Origin: an uncultured Lachnospira sp. | GTDB lineage: Bacteria > Bacillota > Clostridia > Lachnospirales > Lachnospiraceae | DNA length: 54,544 bases | Direction: 5' to 3' | NCBI GenBank assembly: GCA_910585095.1 | Contig: CAJUBU010000017.1 | Span: 1 to 54,544 of the forward strand | Shown here: piece by piece, positions 15,574 to 24,028 of the stretch | How the letters are laid out: each line of letters opens with the position of its first letter | Numbering within the stretch: the first letter of the stretch is position 1 | The notes under the pieces: model-generated | Seen by the model: the letters and a program-made list of their open reading frames with translations, nothing else | Told to the model about the DNA's origin: nothing | Databases searched by the model: none | Position numbers and translations under genes: made by a program

Positions 15574-17145
15574 ATGGTTATAAAAATGAAGGTAGTAAAA
15601 AAATCATTTAGACATCTAATTGTCGTTTTGTTTGTTGTTTCACTTGCCGCATCCATGTTGATTGGGTGTGGAGGCAATAATGACACGAAGAATGACAATG
15701 TAGGCGATGGCAAGCTGGTGTCAGGCAGTGAATTTACAGTAGGCTTTGATGCAGAGTTTCCGCCATATGGGTATAAGGATGACAATGGTGAATATGTCGG
15801 TTTTGATTTGGATTTAGCACAGGAAGTTTGCAACAGAAATGGTTGGACATTGGTAAAACAGCCAATTGACTGGGATTCTAAAGATATGGAATTAAATTCT
15901 GGAACAATTAGCTGTATTTGGAATGGATTTACGATAGATGGAAGAGAAGATGAATATACATGGTCTTCTGCGTATATTGATAATTCTCAAGTAGTTGTTG
16001 TAAAGAGCAATTCATCGATTGAAAAATTGGATGATTTAAAAGGTAAAGTTGTTTTAGTACAGACAGATTCATCTGCTTTGGCAGCTTTTACAGGAGAAAA
16101 TGCAGAAGAAAAAAATCTTGCACTTGCAAAGAGTTTTTCTTCACTTCAGCAAGTATCCGATTACAATAGTGCTTTTATGAATTTGGAGGCAGGTTCTGTC
16201 GATGCAATTTGTATGGATATAGGCGTTGCCAGATATGAATTAGAAGCCAGAGGCGGCGCGTTTAAAATGCTAAAAGAGCATGTATCTTCTGAGCAGTATG
16301 GCGTAGGATTTAAAAAGGGCAATAAAGCGCTTAGAAATCAGGTTCAAAAAAGTTTGGAAGAGATGTTATCCGATGGAACATTAGAGGAGATAGCGAAGAA
16401 ATGGGGCGTTGACGAGAGTATCTGTCTGGGCAAAGAAGGCGCTGATACGGTTATGAGGACAGAAAAAGATGTAGAGGAAGAAAAACCATTTTTTAAGCAG
16501 CTTGTTGAAATTATTGGACTGCTATCAAGTGGTATGTTAGCTTCATTGGCTATATTTGCACTTACATTGATATTTTCTTTGCCACTTGGATTACTTATTA
16601 CATTTATTAGAACTTCAAAATTAAAAGTTTTACAATGGATTGCTCGAATTTACATATCAATTCTTAGAGGAACTCCATTGATGCTGCAATTATTAGTAGT
16701 ATTTTTTGGACCATATTATATATTTGATATATCGTTATCGTATTCGTACCGATTTTATGCAGTTGTTATTGGATTTTCATTAAACTATGCAGCATATTTT
16801 GCTGAAATTTTTAGAGCGGGAATTGCGGCAGTTCAAGTGGGGCAGCATGAAGCTGCACAAGTACTTGGCTATTCTAAGGTACAAACATTTTGTAAGATTG
16901 TATTTCCACAGATGGTTAAACATGTGCTTCCTCCAGTGACAAATGAAGTTATAACGCTTGTCAAAGATACATCATTAGCATTTGCATTGGCTTATACAGA
17001 AATGTTTACATTGGCAAAACAGGTTGCCGCTTCAAAGGCAAGTATTATGCCATTATTTGTGGCAGGTATATTTTACTATATATTTAATTTTATTGTAGCA
17101 TGGCTGATGGAAAAGGTTGAGAAAAAGCTGGAATATTACAGGTAG
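15574..17145 (+). CDS. Amino-acid ABC transporter: binding protein fused to permease
   Basis: 523 residues. A lipoprotein signal with lipobox LIGC (about residues 26-30) leads a polar amino-acid binding domain (FTVGFDAEFPPYGYKD; GFDLDLAQEV) to about residue 285. A HisM/GlnP-type permease domain (about 300-520) then shows LRGTPLMLQLLV and the EAA loop EAAQVLGYSKVQTF. The fusion tethers the receptor to the pore and replaces two genes. The start is uncertain: ATG 15574 is only two bases from AGAAAGG, whereas ATG 15586 gives a tighter signal peptide. The ATPase at 17186 completes the importer. The specific amino acid cannot be read from the sequence. Confidence 0.92.
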   Translation: MVIKMKVVKKSFRHLIVVLFVVSLAASMLIGCGGNNDTKNDNVGDGKLVSGSEFTVGFDAEFPPYGYKDDNGEYVGFDLDLAQEVCNRNGWTLVKQPIDWDSKDMELNSGTISCIWNGFTIDGREDEYTWSSAYIDNSQVVVVKSNSSIEKLDDLKGKVVLVQTDSSALAAFTGENAEEKNLALAKSFSSLQQVSDYNSAFMNLEAGSVDAICMDIGVARYELEARGGAFKMLKEHVSSEQYGVGFKKGNKALRNQVQKSLEEMLSDGTLEEIAKKWGVDESICLGKEGADTVMRTEKDVEEEKPFFKQLVEIIGLLSSGMLASLAIFALTLIFSLPLGLLITFIRTSKLKVLQWIARIYISILRGTPLMLQLLVVFFGPYYIFDISLSYSYRFYAVVIGFSLNYAAYFAEIFRAGIAAVQVGQHEAAQVLGYSKVQTFCKIVFPQMVKHVLPPVTNEVITLVKDTSLAFALAYTEMFTLAKQVAASKASIMPLFVAGIFYYIFNFIVAWLMEKVEKKLEYYR

Positions 17146-17185
17146 AATGAAATTTTTGACATTGCATTTCAGAATGGAGGATACA

Positions 17186-17944
17186 ATGAAGCTATTAGAA
17201 ATGAATCATATTAAGAAAAGTTTTGGAAGTCTTGGTGTGCTTAAAGACATATCTATGGAAGTTGAAGAAGGGGAAGTTGTAGCGATTATAGGACCGTCAG
17301 GTTCAGGAAAATCGACATTGCTTCGATGTGCAACTCTTTTGGAAACAATTGATGAGGGGACTTTGAAATATTGTGGTGAAGAAGCCGCATCAAATACAGG
17401 TTCGGGAAAAACGGTGTATGCTTCTAAAAATAAATTACATGAGTTAAAAAATAATTTTGGTTTAGTATTCCAAAATTTTAATCTTTTTCCACATTATTCG
17501 GTGATGAAAAATATAACAGATGCACCGATTAGTGTTCAAAAAAGGAATAAAGATGAAGTTTATAAAACTGCTGAAGAATTGTTAAAGAAAGTAGGATTGG
17601 AAGATAAAAAAGATTATTACCCATGTCAGTTGTCTGGCGGTCAGCAACAGAGAGTAGCAATTGCAAGAGCATTGGCAATGAATCCTAAAATTTTATTTTT
17701 TGATGAACCTACATCAGCACTTGACCCTGAAATTACTGCTGAAATTTTGAAAATTATGAGGGAACTTGCCGCAGAAAAAATGACAATGGTTATTGTGACC
17801 CATGAAATTAATTTTGCCAGAAATGTTGCAGATAGAGTGATATTTATGGACAGTGGTTTTGTGATAGAGCAGGGAACACCAAAAGACGTTATTGATAATC
17901 CTACAAATGATAGGACAAGAGCATTTTTACAAAAATTAGCCTAA
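17186..17944 (+). CDS. Amino-acid ABC transporter ATP-binding protein
   Basis: 252 residues. Walker A GPSGSGKST, Q-loop FQNFNLFPH, signature LSGGQQQRVAIARA, Walker B ILFFDEPTSALDPE and switch His VTHE are all present, typical of the GlnQ/HisP family. ATG 17186 follows ATGGAGGATACA. It is 40 bp downstream of the fused binding-protein/permease gene and powers it. Confidence 0.95.
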   Translation: MKLLEMNHIKKSFGSLGVLKDISMEVEEGEVVAIIGPSGSGKSTLLRCATLLETIDEGTLKYCGEEAASNTGSGKTVYASKNKLHELKNNFGLVFQNFNLFPHYSVMKNITDAPISVQKRNKDEVYKTAEELLKKVGLEDKKDYYPCQLSGGQQQRVAIARALAMNPKILFFDEPTSALDPEITAEILKIMRELAAEKMTMVIVTHEINFARNVADRVIFMDSGFVIEQGTPKDVIDNPTNDRTRAFLQKLA

Positions 17945-18007
17945 GAATGGATAACACAAATAAAGTCTTGAAAATATTGAGATTTTATGTTAATCTATAC
18001 TTGGCAG

Positions 18008-18078
18008 GCAGATATGGTCTATCGGTATGACCTCAGCTTCCCAAGCTGATGAGGCGGGTTCGACTCCCGTTATCTGCT
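18008..18078 (+). tRNA. tRNA-Gly (anticodon CCC)
   Basis: Acceptor GCAGATA (18008-18014) pairs perfectly with TATCTGC (18071-18077), with discriminator T. The D arm is GTC...GAC. The anticodon stem TCAGC/GCTGA holds loop TTCCCAA, giving anticodon CCC. The T arm is GCGGG-TTCGACT-CCCGT. No CCA is encoded. A terminator follows at 18131. Confidence 0.95.
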
Positions 18079-18130
18079 CTATTTAAAGATAATTTGTGGA
18101 TTATAAAAGATTAAAAATTGAATGCAAAAG

Positions 18131-18186
18131 AACGCATGGTTTACAATTTTGGGGACTGTCCTAAAGTTTGTGTATCATGCGTTTTT
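18131..18186 (+). terminator. Terminator of the tRNA transcript
   Basis: AACGCATG (18131-18138) pairs with CATGCGTT (18176-18183) around a long loop and ends in T5. The loop holds GGGGACTGTCCTAAAG, which resembles an insertion-sequence end. Confidence 0.65.
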
Positions 18187-18222
18187 ACGTTATTACTTTG
18201 ATATTAAATTGTTTGTACTTGT

Positions 18223-18633
18223 TTATGCCATTTGCATAACCTCAGCTTCAAGTTGTTTTAATTCGTCAAGTGATAGTGCAGGAATATAGTCTGCAATTTC
18301 TTCAAGTGACATTTTCCTCTTTTTAATCATTCTTATTGCTGTTTCTTTTGCATTATTTAATGCCGCTTCATTTCTCATATCTTCCATAATTTTGCACATA
18401 ATCGCCACTCCTTTCTCGTCCTGTTTGAAGTATCTTGCTTGTTTAGCAAGTGCTTCATAATTCATATCTTCGGGATTGGTACATGAAAAATCGTGCATTA
18501 ATTTACCGATTTCATCATTGCCCCTGTATTTCCCATTAACATATATGATATGCGAACCATCGCCAAACAATACTTTATTTTCTTTGATTGTGACATATCG
18601 CTCTACTGGATATATCGGCTGATTTCCTTTCAT
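18223..18633 (-). pseudogene. Rpn-family (PD-(D/E)XK) recombination-promoting nuclease, C-terminal remnant
   Basis: 136 codons matching only the C-terminal half of Rpn/YhgA-like nuclease-transposases: YPVERYVTIKENKVLFGDGS, GNDEIGKLMHDFSCTNPEDM, then a charged helical tail with IADYIPALSLDELKQLEAEV. Full members are about 280-320 residues and carry the PD-(D/E)XK nuclease at the N-terminus; that part is absent and the promoter at 18661 lies where it would be. It sits convergently beside tRNA-Gly. A small regulatory product like the short Rpn C-terminal forms is possible but not shown. Confidence 0.6.
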
Positions 18634-18660
18634 AATAGATAATTTCAGAGCGATTTTAAT

Positions 18661-18689
18661 TTGACATTTTAAAAAGAATGTGTTAATCT
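18661..18689 (+). promoter_or_regulatory. Promoter of a short terminated transcript
   Basis: TTGACA (18661-18666), a 17-base spacer and TAATCT (18684-18689), just ahead of the hairpin at 18701. Confidence 0.6.
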
Positions 18690-18700
18690 TTTAAAGGATT

Positions 18701-18753
18701 AAAGCATCACAAGGGGCATACCACCAAAGGTATGGTTTTTGTGGTGCTTTTTT
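18701..18753 (+). terminator. Hairpin terminator; possible small RNA or attenuator
   Basis: AAAGCATCACAA (18701-18712) pairs with TTGTGGTGCTTT (18739-18750), with one G-U pair. It encloses a second stem, CATACC/GGTATG, with loop ACCAAA, and ends in six T. With the promoter at 18661 it defines a transcript of about 60 bases, either a small RNA or a terminated leader of the gene at 18820. Confidence 0.65.
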
Positions 18754-18819
18754 GTTTAACATAGTAAATAAATAAAGTCACAAATTAGTTTTGAAAGGAA
18801 AAGTAAAATAGAGAATAGA

Positions 18820-19149
18820 ATGAAAGATATAACTTCCAAAGAAAGATTGTTATTAAAGCAAATACGAAAAAGAACACCTATGTATATAGGAGAATATTCT
18901 TTAAATAAATTAGAAGTTTTTTTTGAGGGTTATAAGGAAGCATTATTTAATTATGATTTAAATAATCAGTGTTGTATTATTCCAAAAAAATTTAATGAGT
19001 TTGTATTGAAAAAATATGAGCAAAATCCTAGCACTATGGGTTATGTTCGAGCTATTTTACAGCATGTAAATGACGGAAAAGAGGCAGTAGAAATATTTTT
19101 TAATTTACTAGATGAATTTTTACAAGAAAATGGTTTTGAAAAAATATAA
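18820..19149 (+). CDS. Small hypothetical protein, function unknown
   Basis: 109 residues. It begins MKDITSKERLLLKQIRKRTP and continues MYIGEYSLNKLEVFFEGYKE, then a helical, charged remainder ending FLQENGFEKI. The RKRxxMYIG pattern followed by an FFEGY segment occurs in a group of small, uncharacterised, sometimes immunity-like proteins, but I cannot assign it. No signal peptide or membrane helix is seen. The ribosome site is poor; AAAGGAAAAG is 19 bases away. Confidence 0.65.
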   Translation: MKDITSKERLLLKQIRKRTPMYIGEYSLNKLEVFFEGYKEALFNYDLNNQCCIIPKKFNEFVLKKYEQNPSTMGYVRAILQHVNDGKEAVEIFFNLLDEFLQENGFEKI

Positions 19150-19253
19150 TAATGGTTGTAAAGTTAATTTATATAATTTAAAAATGAAGCTTTATTAAAA
19201 GTAAAATGTATTTTAACTAAAAAATATAAATATAAGAAAAAAGGAGTATTCAT

Positions 19254-19451
19254 ATGGTTAAAATTAATGGTGAAGATGTACAAGGCGTTGAGGGAATAAG
19301 CGTCATTGACTATCTAAATAACAATGGTTATAATGTTAGTCGTGTTGTGGTGGAAAAAAATCTTGAAGTAGTACCTCGCGATAATATGAACAATGTATTA
19401 TTGGAAGATGGAGACTGTGTAGAAATTATACAGTTTGTTGGAGGCGGCTGA
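19254..19451 (+). CDS. thiS: Sulfur carrier protein ThiS
   Basis: 65 residues with a ubiquitin-like beta-grasp fold and the required C-terminal Gly-Gly (QFVGGG). ThiS is adenylated by ThiF, then thiocarboxylated, and gives sulfur to ThiG for the thiazole of thiamine. AAGGAG precedes the ATG. It starts the thiS-thiF-thiG-thiH set; no TPP riboswitch is recognisable upstream. Confidence 0.93.
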   Translation: MVKINGEDVQGVEGISVIDYLNNNGYNVSRVVVEKNLEVVPRDNMNNVLLEDGDCVEIIQFVGGG

Positions 19452-19474
19452 ATCTTAAAAATGGAGAAGTTGAT

Positions 19475-20278
19475 TTGAAAATAGTTTTAAATGGAAAAGT
19501 GTATTGTACATCTTGTAAAACTGCCAGGGAGTTGTTTAAAGAATTAAAGTTTGAGAATAAGTCAAGCTATGTATGTATTCTAAATGGTTATCAAGAATCT
19601 TATGATGTTTGTTTAAAAGAAGGCGATGAAGTATTTTTAATTGATAAAAATGTATCTCCTCCAAAAGAACAGTGGGAAAAGATGATATGTGCAAGACATA
19701 CACCAGGCGTCTATGAAAAAGTAAAAAAAGCAAGAGTGGCGATTGCAGGACTTGGAGGGCTTGGCTCGAATATAGCAATGATGCTTGCAAGAACAGGTAT
19801 AGGACATTTACATCTTATTGATTTTGATACGGTTGATTTGACAAATCTTAATCGTCAGCAATATGGTATTCGACATATTGGACGTTTTAAGACAGAAGCA
19901 TTAAAAGAGCAATTACTAGAGATTTGTCCATTTCTTGATATTTGTATTGATACGATTTATGTGTCAAGAGAAAATGTACTTGATTTATTTAAGGATGATG
20001 ATATTGTCTGTGAAGCTTTTGACAATGCAGAGTGTAAGGCGATGCTTACAGAAGAACTTTTGACAAAATGCAAAAAAACAGCATTGATTGCGGCATCTGG
20101 AATGGCAGGGTATGGCAACAGCAATGATATTAAAAGCAGAAAAATAAGAGAAAATTTTTATATATGTGGCGACGAAGTTACAGATGCGAAACAAGGAATT
20201 GGCTTGATGGCTCCAAGAGTGACTTTGTGTGCTGCACATCAGGCAAACTTAGTGCTTGATTTGATAATAAAAGGTTAA
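19475..20278 (+). CDS. thiF: ThiS adenylyltransferase ThiF with ThiS-like N-terminus
   Basis: 267 residues from a TTG start with GGAGAAG upstream. Residues 1-60 are a second ThiS-like beta-grasp domain (MKIVLNGKVYCTSCKTAREL) without a terminal Gly-Gly. Residues about 65-267 are the E1-like adenylating domain: VAIAGLGGLGSNIA binds ATP, followed by DFDTVDLTNLNRQQY, and ends NLVLDLIIKG. This fused architecture is that of the clostridial ThiF type (200-270 residues). It activates the ThiS at 19254. Confidence 0.9.
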   Translation: MKIVLNGKVYCTSCKTARELFKELKFENKSSYVCILNGYQESYDVCLKEGDEVFLIDKNVSPPKEQWEKMICARHTPGVYEKVKKARVAIAGLGGLGSNIAMMLARTGIGHLHLIDFDTVDLTNLNRQQYGIRHIGRFKTEALKEQLLEICPFLDICIDTIYVSRENVLDLFKDDDIVCEAFDNAECKAMLTEELLTKCKKTALIAASGMAGYGNSNDIKSRKIRENFYICGDEVTDAKQGIGLMAPRVTLCAAHQANLVLDLIIKG

Positions 20279-20309
20279 AGAAAAAAGGTTGAAAATTTTA
20301 ATTATAAGG

Positions 20310-20392
20310 TTTGTGTTTGTGCGCTGCTTGACACAAACTCTCAAGCATTTTTTTTATATAAAAGCATTATAAGAGCAGCGCAGAAATGAGGA
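20310..20392 (+). promoter_or_regulatory. Structured leader of thiG with possible pseudoknot
   Basis: GTTTGTG and CACAAAC flank the loop containing GCGCTGCT (20321-20328), which pairs perfectly with AGCAGCGC (20374-20381), six bases before the ATGAGGA ribosome site. Loop-to-downstream pairing would form an H-type pseudoknot next to the ribosome site. It shares TGTGCG(C/T)TGCTTGACA and GCAGCGCAGAAATGAGGAT with the queF leader. Confidence 0.6.
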
Positions 20393-20397
20393 TAAAA

Positions 20398-21165
20398 ATG
20401 CAAAATGATACATTTATTTTAGGTGGACATGAGTTTACTTCACGTTTTATACTTGGTTCAGGTAAATATAACTTAGATTTAATTAAGGCAGCAATTAAGC
20501 AGGGGGGTGCGCAGATTATAACATTGGCGTTAAGACGTGCTAATACTGGAAAAAGTGAGAATATTCTTGATTTTATACCAGAAAATGTAACATTGCTGCC
20601 CAATACATCTGGAGCTAGAAATGCTGAGGAAGCTGTAAGAATTGCACATCTTGCAAAAGAGATGGGGTGTGGTAATTTTGTTAAAGTTGAGATTATGAAT
20701 GATTCAAAATATTTGCTTCCAGATAACTATGAGACAATTAAGGCAACGGAAGTTTTGGCAAAAGAAGGATTTGTCGTTATGCCTTATATGTTTCCAGATT
20801 TAAATGTTGCAAGAGCTTTGCAAAATGCAGGCGCTGCCTGTGTTATGCCTTTGGGTGCGCCTATTGGCTCTAATAAGGGACTTGCAACAAAGGATTTTAT
20901 ACAGATACTTGTCGATGAAATAGACCTTCCAATTATTGTGGATGCAGGAATAGGAAGACCATCACAGGCTTGTGAGGCTATGGAAATGGGGGCTTCGGCA
21001 GTTATGGCAAATACAGCAATTGCCACAGCAGGAGACATACCAGCTATGGCAGGAGCCTTTAGACAGGCGATTGAGGCGGGAAGAACAGCCTATATAACGG
21101 GAATGGGAAGGGTTTTGGCAAGAGGTGGCAGTGCTTCCGACCCATTGACAGGATTTTTGCACTAA
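20398..21165 (+). CDS. thiG: Thiazole synthase ThiG
   Basis: 255 residues, a TIM barrel of the usual length. The substrate-binding region GSGKYNLDLI is near the N-terminus, FVKVEIMND carries the active-site Lys region, and VDAGIGRPSQACEAMEMGA binds phosphate. It joins deoxyxylulose phosphate, dehydroglycine from ThiH and ThiS sulfur. ATG 20398 is chosen because ATGAGGAT is its ribosome site; the in-frame ATG 20386 is part of that site. Confidence 0.95.
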   Translation: MQNDTFILGGHEFTSRFILGSGKYNLDLIKAAIKQGGAQIITLALRRANTGKSENILDFIPENVTLLPNTSGARNAEEAVRIAHLAKEMGCGNFVKVEIMNDSKYLLPDNYETIKATEVLAKEGFVVMPYMFPDLNVARALQNAGAACVMPLGAPIGSNKGLATKDFIQILVDEIDLPIIVDAGIGRPSQACEAMEMGASAVMANTAIATAGDIPAMAGAFRQAIEAGRTAYITGMGRVLARGGSASDPLTGFLH

Positions 21166-21307
21166 AAATTTTTATATAAGAAGTAAAATAAAGTCAAGTG
21201 GATATTTTGAATCCCTTTTGCTACTTTGAGGCATTTTTTAAATAAGCAAGTTTAATTTTTCCTAATGAGGTTAAATAAAATTTGCAAGTTATAGAAAGGT
21301 GTAACCT

Positions 21308-22570
21308 ATGTCAAATTATGAAGAACAAACGTATTTTATTGACAGTGAGGCATTAAGCCCACAGGCTTTAGAAAAAAAGCATCAATTAGAAACAAATCCT
21401 TCCTCAAGAACAAATCATATGGAATATATGGAGGGAATGGAAATTATTGATTCTAATATTAAAGATAAAGTTCAAGATAATATGAAGTTGTATGATTACA
21501 ATATATATACAAAAGAAGATGTGTGCAGAGCGTTAGAACATGACACATGTAGTATAGACGATTTTAAAGCGCTTTTGTCTCCAGCGGCAGCACCATATTT
21601 AGAGAAGATGGCTAGAAAGGCGGAGGAAGAGACAAGGAAACATTTTGGAAATAGTGTATATATATTTACGCCAATATACATAGCAAATTATTGTGAAAAT
21701 TATTGTATTTATTGTGGTTTTAACTGTTATAATCACATTCAAAGAAAAAAATTGAATATGGAAGAAATCGAAAAAGAAATGCAAATTATTGCCGATACAG
21801 GTATGGAAGAAGTCCTTATTTTGACAGGAGAGAGCAGAAGTGTAAGCAGTGTAGAATATATTGGAGAAGCCTGCAAAATAGCAAGAAAATATTTTAGAAA
21901 TGTAGGGATAGAAATATATCCTGTCAATACAAGCGAATATAAATATTTGCATCAATGTGGTGTGGATTATGTGACCGTATTTCAGGAGACTTATAATTCA
22001 GACAAATATGAGACGTTGCATTTGATGGGACATAAAAGAGTATGGCCATATCGATTTGACGCACAGGAAAGGGCAATTTTAGGTGGTATGCGAGGTGTTT
22101 CATTTTCAGCGCTGCTTGGGCTTGATGATTTTAGAAAAGATGCATTGGCAACAGGACTTCACGCATATTATATTCAGCGAAAATATCCACATGCAGAAAT
22201 TTCATTGTCTTGTCCTAGATTGCGTCCTATTGTCAATAATGATAAAATTAATCCAAGAGATGTCCATGAAAAAGAATTATGTCAAGTATTGTGTGCTTAT
22301 CGTATTTTTCTTCCATTTGCAGGAATTACAGTATCTTCAAGAGAAAGTAAGGATTTTAGAAATGGCATTACAAAAATATGTGCAACAAAGGTTTCTGCGG
22401 GAGTAAGTACGGGAATAGGCGACCATGATAAAAAATATAATGGAAAAGAGGACAGTGACGTGGGAGATGCTCAGTTTGAGATAGACGATTCAAGAAGCTT
22501 TGAACAGATGATGCATGATATGAAAGAGGAAGCATTACAACCTGTTCTTAATGAATATTTATATGTATAA
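21308..22570 (+). CDS. thiH: 2-iminoacetate synthase ThiH (radical SAM)
   Basis: 420 residues. The CX3CX2C motif in NYCENYCIYCGFNC binds the [4Fe-4S] cluster, and the C-terminal region shows ITVSSRESKDFRNG. It cleaves tyrosine to dehydroglycine (iminoacetate) for ThiG, the oxygen-independent route that fits an anaerobe. The N-terminal ~40 residues are hydrophilic and variable. It lies 142 bp after thiG and only 12 bp before murI. Confidence 0.94.
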   Translation: MSNYEEQTYFIDSEALSPQALEKKHQLETNPSSRTNHMEYMEGMEIIDSNIKDKVQDNMKLYDYNIYTKEDVCRALEHDTCSIDDFKALLSPAAAPYLEKMARKAEEETRKHFGNSVYIFTPIYIANYCENYCIYCGFNCYNHIQRKKLNMEEIEKEMQIIADTGMEEVLILTGESRSVSSVEYIGEACKIARKYFRNVGIEIYPVNTSEYKYLHQCGVDYVTVFQETYNSDKYETLHLMGHKRVWPYRFDAQERAILGGMRGVSFSALLGLDDFRKDALATGLHAYYIQRKYPHAEISLSCPRLRPIVNNDKINPRDVHEKELCQVLCAYRIFLPFAGITVSSRESKDFRNGITKICATKVSAGVSTGIGDHDKKYNGKEDSDVGDAQFEIDDSRSFEQMMHDMKEEALQPVLNEYLYV

Positions 22571-22582
22571 GAGGATTTATAA

Positions 22583-23443
22583 ATGAGAATCGGTATATTT
22601 GATTCTGGGTTAGGCGGATTATCAGTGCTACATTGCGCTAGAAAAATGGCACCAGAGCATGATTACATATTTTATGCAGATAGAGAGCATGTTCCGTATG
22701 GTGAAAAGACGGTTGAACAAGTCCGAGAATATGCAGACCATATTATAAAATTTATGATTGATAAAGGTGTAGATATTATTATTATTGCATGTAATACAGC
22801 AACAAGTTCTTTAAGTATGGAATATAGGAAAACATTTCCTGTTCCTATTGTAGGAATGGAGCCAGCAGTAAAAAAAGCACTTGATGAATATGGAAATCAA
22901 AAAGAGAGAGTGTTAGTTGCAGCAACGCCTATTACCATTCATGGACATAAATTGGAACATTTAATTCAGAATTTAGACCATCATCATAAGGTGGACTTAG
23001 TGGCAATGCCAGGACTTGTTCGGTTTGCTGAAAATGGGATATTTTCTGGAAAAGAGGTACGAAAATATTTAAGCACAGTTTTAAGGGAATGTGATTTAGA
23101 AAAGGTTGGAACGGTTGTATTAGGATGTACACATTTCAATTATTTTAAGGAAAGCTTTATTAAAGTTTTTCCGCACAGACCGCATTTTGTTGACGGCAAT
23201 AAAGGGACGGTCAAACAGGCTATGCGATTGATGGGATATAAAAATATAGACAAGAATGATTATAGCCGAATCTTTTGTTATAGAGATGAAGAAAATAATG
23301 AATTTACTATAGAATGTAAGAAGAATTATAATCAAAAACATGGAATGGTAACATATTTATTTTCAGGGAAAGAAGCTTCCATAGAAGATATGCAAAAAAT
23401 AGGCAGATGTATGACACAATTGGATAAAATGATGATGGTATAA
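22583..23443 (+). CDS. murI: Glutamate racemase MurI
   Basis: 286 residues. The racemase signatures are present: FDSGLGGLSV at the start, the two catalytic cysteines in IACNTATS and VLGCTHF, and VPYGEKT. It supplies D-glutamate for peptidoglycan. Typical length is 255-290. It is 12 bp behind thiH, so it may be co-transcribed with the thiamine genes although the pathways are unrelated. Confidence 0.93.
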   Translation: MRIGIFDSGLGGLSVLHCARKMAPEHDYIFYADREHVPYGEKTVEQVREYADHIIKFMIDKGVDIIIIACNTATSSLSMEYRKTFPVPIVGMEPAVKKALDEYGNQKERVLVAATPITIHGHKLEHLIQNLDHHHKVDLVAMPGLVRFAENGIFSGKEVRKYLSTVLRECDLEKVGTVVLGCTHFNYFKESFIKVFPHRPHFVDGNKGTVKQAMRLMGYKNIDKNDYSRIFCYRDEENNEFTIECKKNYNQKHGMVTYLFSGKEASIEDMQKIGRCMTQLDKMMMV

Positions 23444-23661
23444 ATGGAATTTATATGAGCAAATATCAAAAAGGTTTAATATTTTATCAGATTGTTGTAG
23501 ATATTTGACTTAGGTGAGTAAAAAAAGACTGTGTAAAATGAGGAGTACTATAAAATATGATATGTGCGATTAAATAAATACCTATTTTAATAGAAAAGCT
23601 CATTTGACAACAGCCTTTAAACATCGAAACAAACAAGCAAAAGCTTGATAAAATTGTAGGT

Positions 23662-23877
23662 TCAGAAAGTATACTCTTTTGATTGATGGTAAAAGAAGGT
23701 GTTAATGTTACTTTTGGAATCGTAAGTAATATTAATAATATCTTGTGGAACATTCTCTTTAACCACTTTATTCAACACTTGAGTAAAAGTAGGACCTTTA
23801 GAATTTGCTCGGTCTTGTTTTTCTCTGTTTTCGTTGTCTCTTCTTGTGCTGCTAATCATGGATACCATCTGAACCAT
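23662..23877 (-). CDS. Small hypothetical protein with uncertain start
   Basis: At least 71 residues from ATG 23877 (MVQMVSMISSTRRDNENREK, then QDRANSKGPTFTQVLNKVVK, ending FFYHQSKEYTF). The composition and helical pattern look coding. The frame stays open 11-12 codons further upstream (AVNGFSRDFN) to a strong AAGGAGGG at about 23916-23923, but the codons next to it are ATT ATT GCA, not ATG. Either an ATT start is used, or an ATG was lost and ATG 23877 is used weakly. The function is unknown. The rest of 23444-24028 shows no other gene. Confidence 0.5.
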   Translation of the reverse strand: MVQMVSMISSTRRDNENREKQDRANSKGPTFTQVLNKVVKENVPQDIINITYDSKSNINTFFYHQSKEYTF

Positions 23878-24028
23878 ATTGAAATCGCGTGAAAATCCAT
23901 TAACTGCAATAATCCCTCCTTGGATAGTTATTTCAATAAGTTCCTTACAATTTTTATATCGACAAATATGTGAAAAATATAACTAGAGGACAAAAAGAAA
24001 GTGAAAATTTTTAGATGAAAGGACTACT

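Noticed and set aside
18008..18078. Integration attachment site at tRNA-Gly
   Set aside because: No second copy of the tRNA 3' end and no integrase gene is seen in the window.
19150..19253. TPP riboswitch before thiS
   Set aside because: The CUGAGA and ACCUGAUCUGG-like conserved segments are absent; the region is plain AT-rich.
23683..23892. Plus-strand 69-residue frame opposite the small gene at 23662
   Set aside because: No ribosome site, and the antisense frame has the more protein-like composition.
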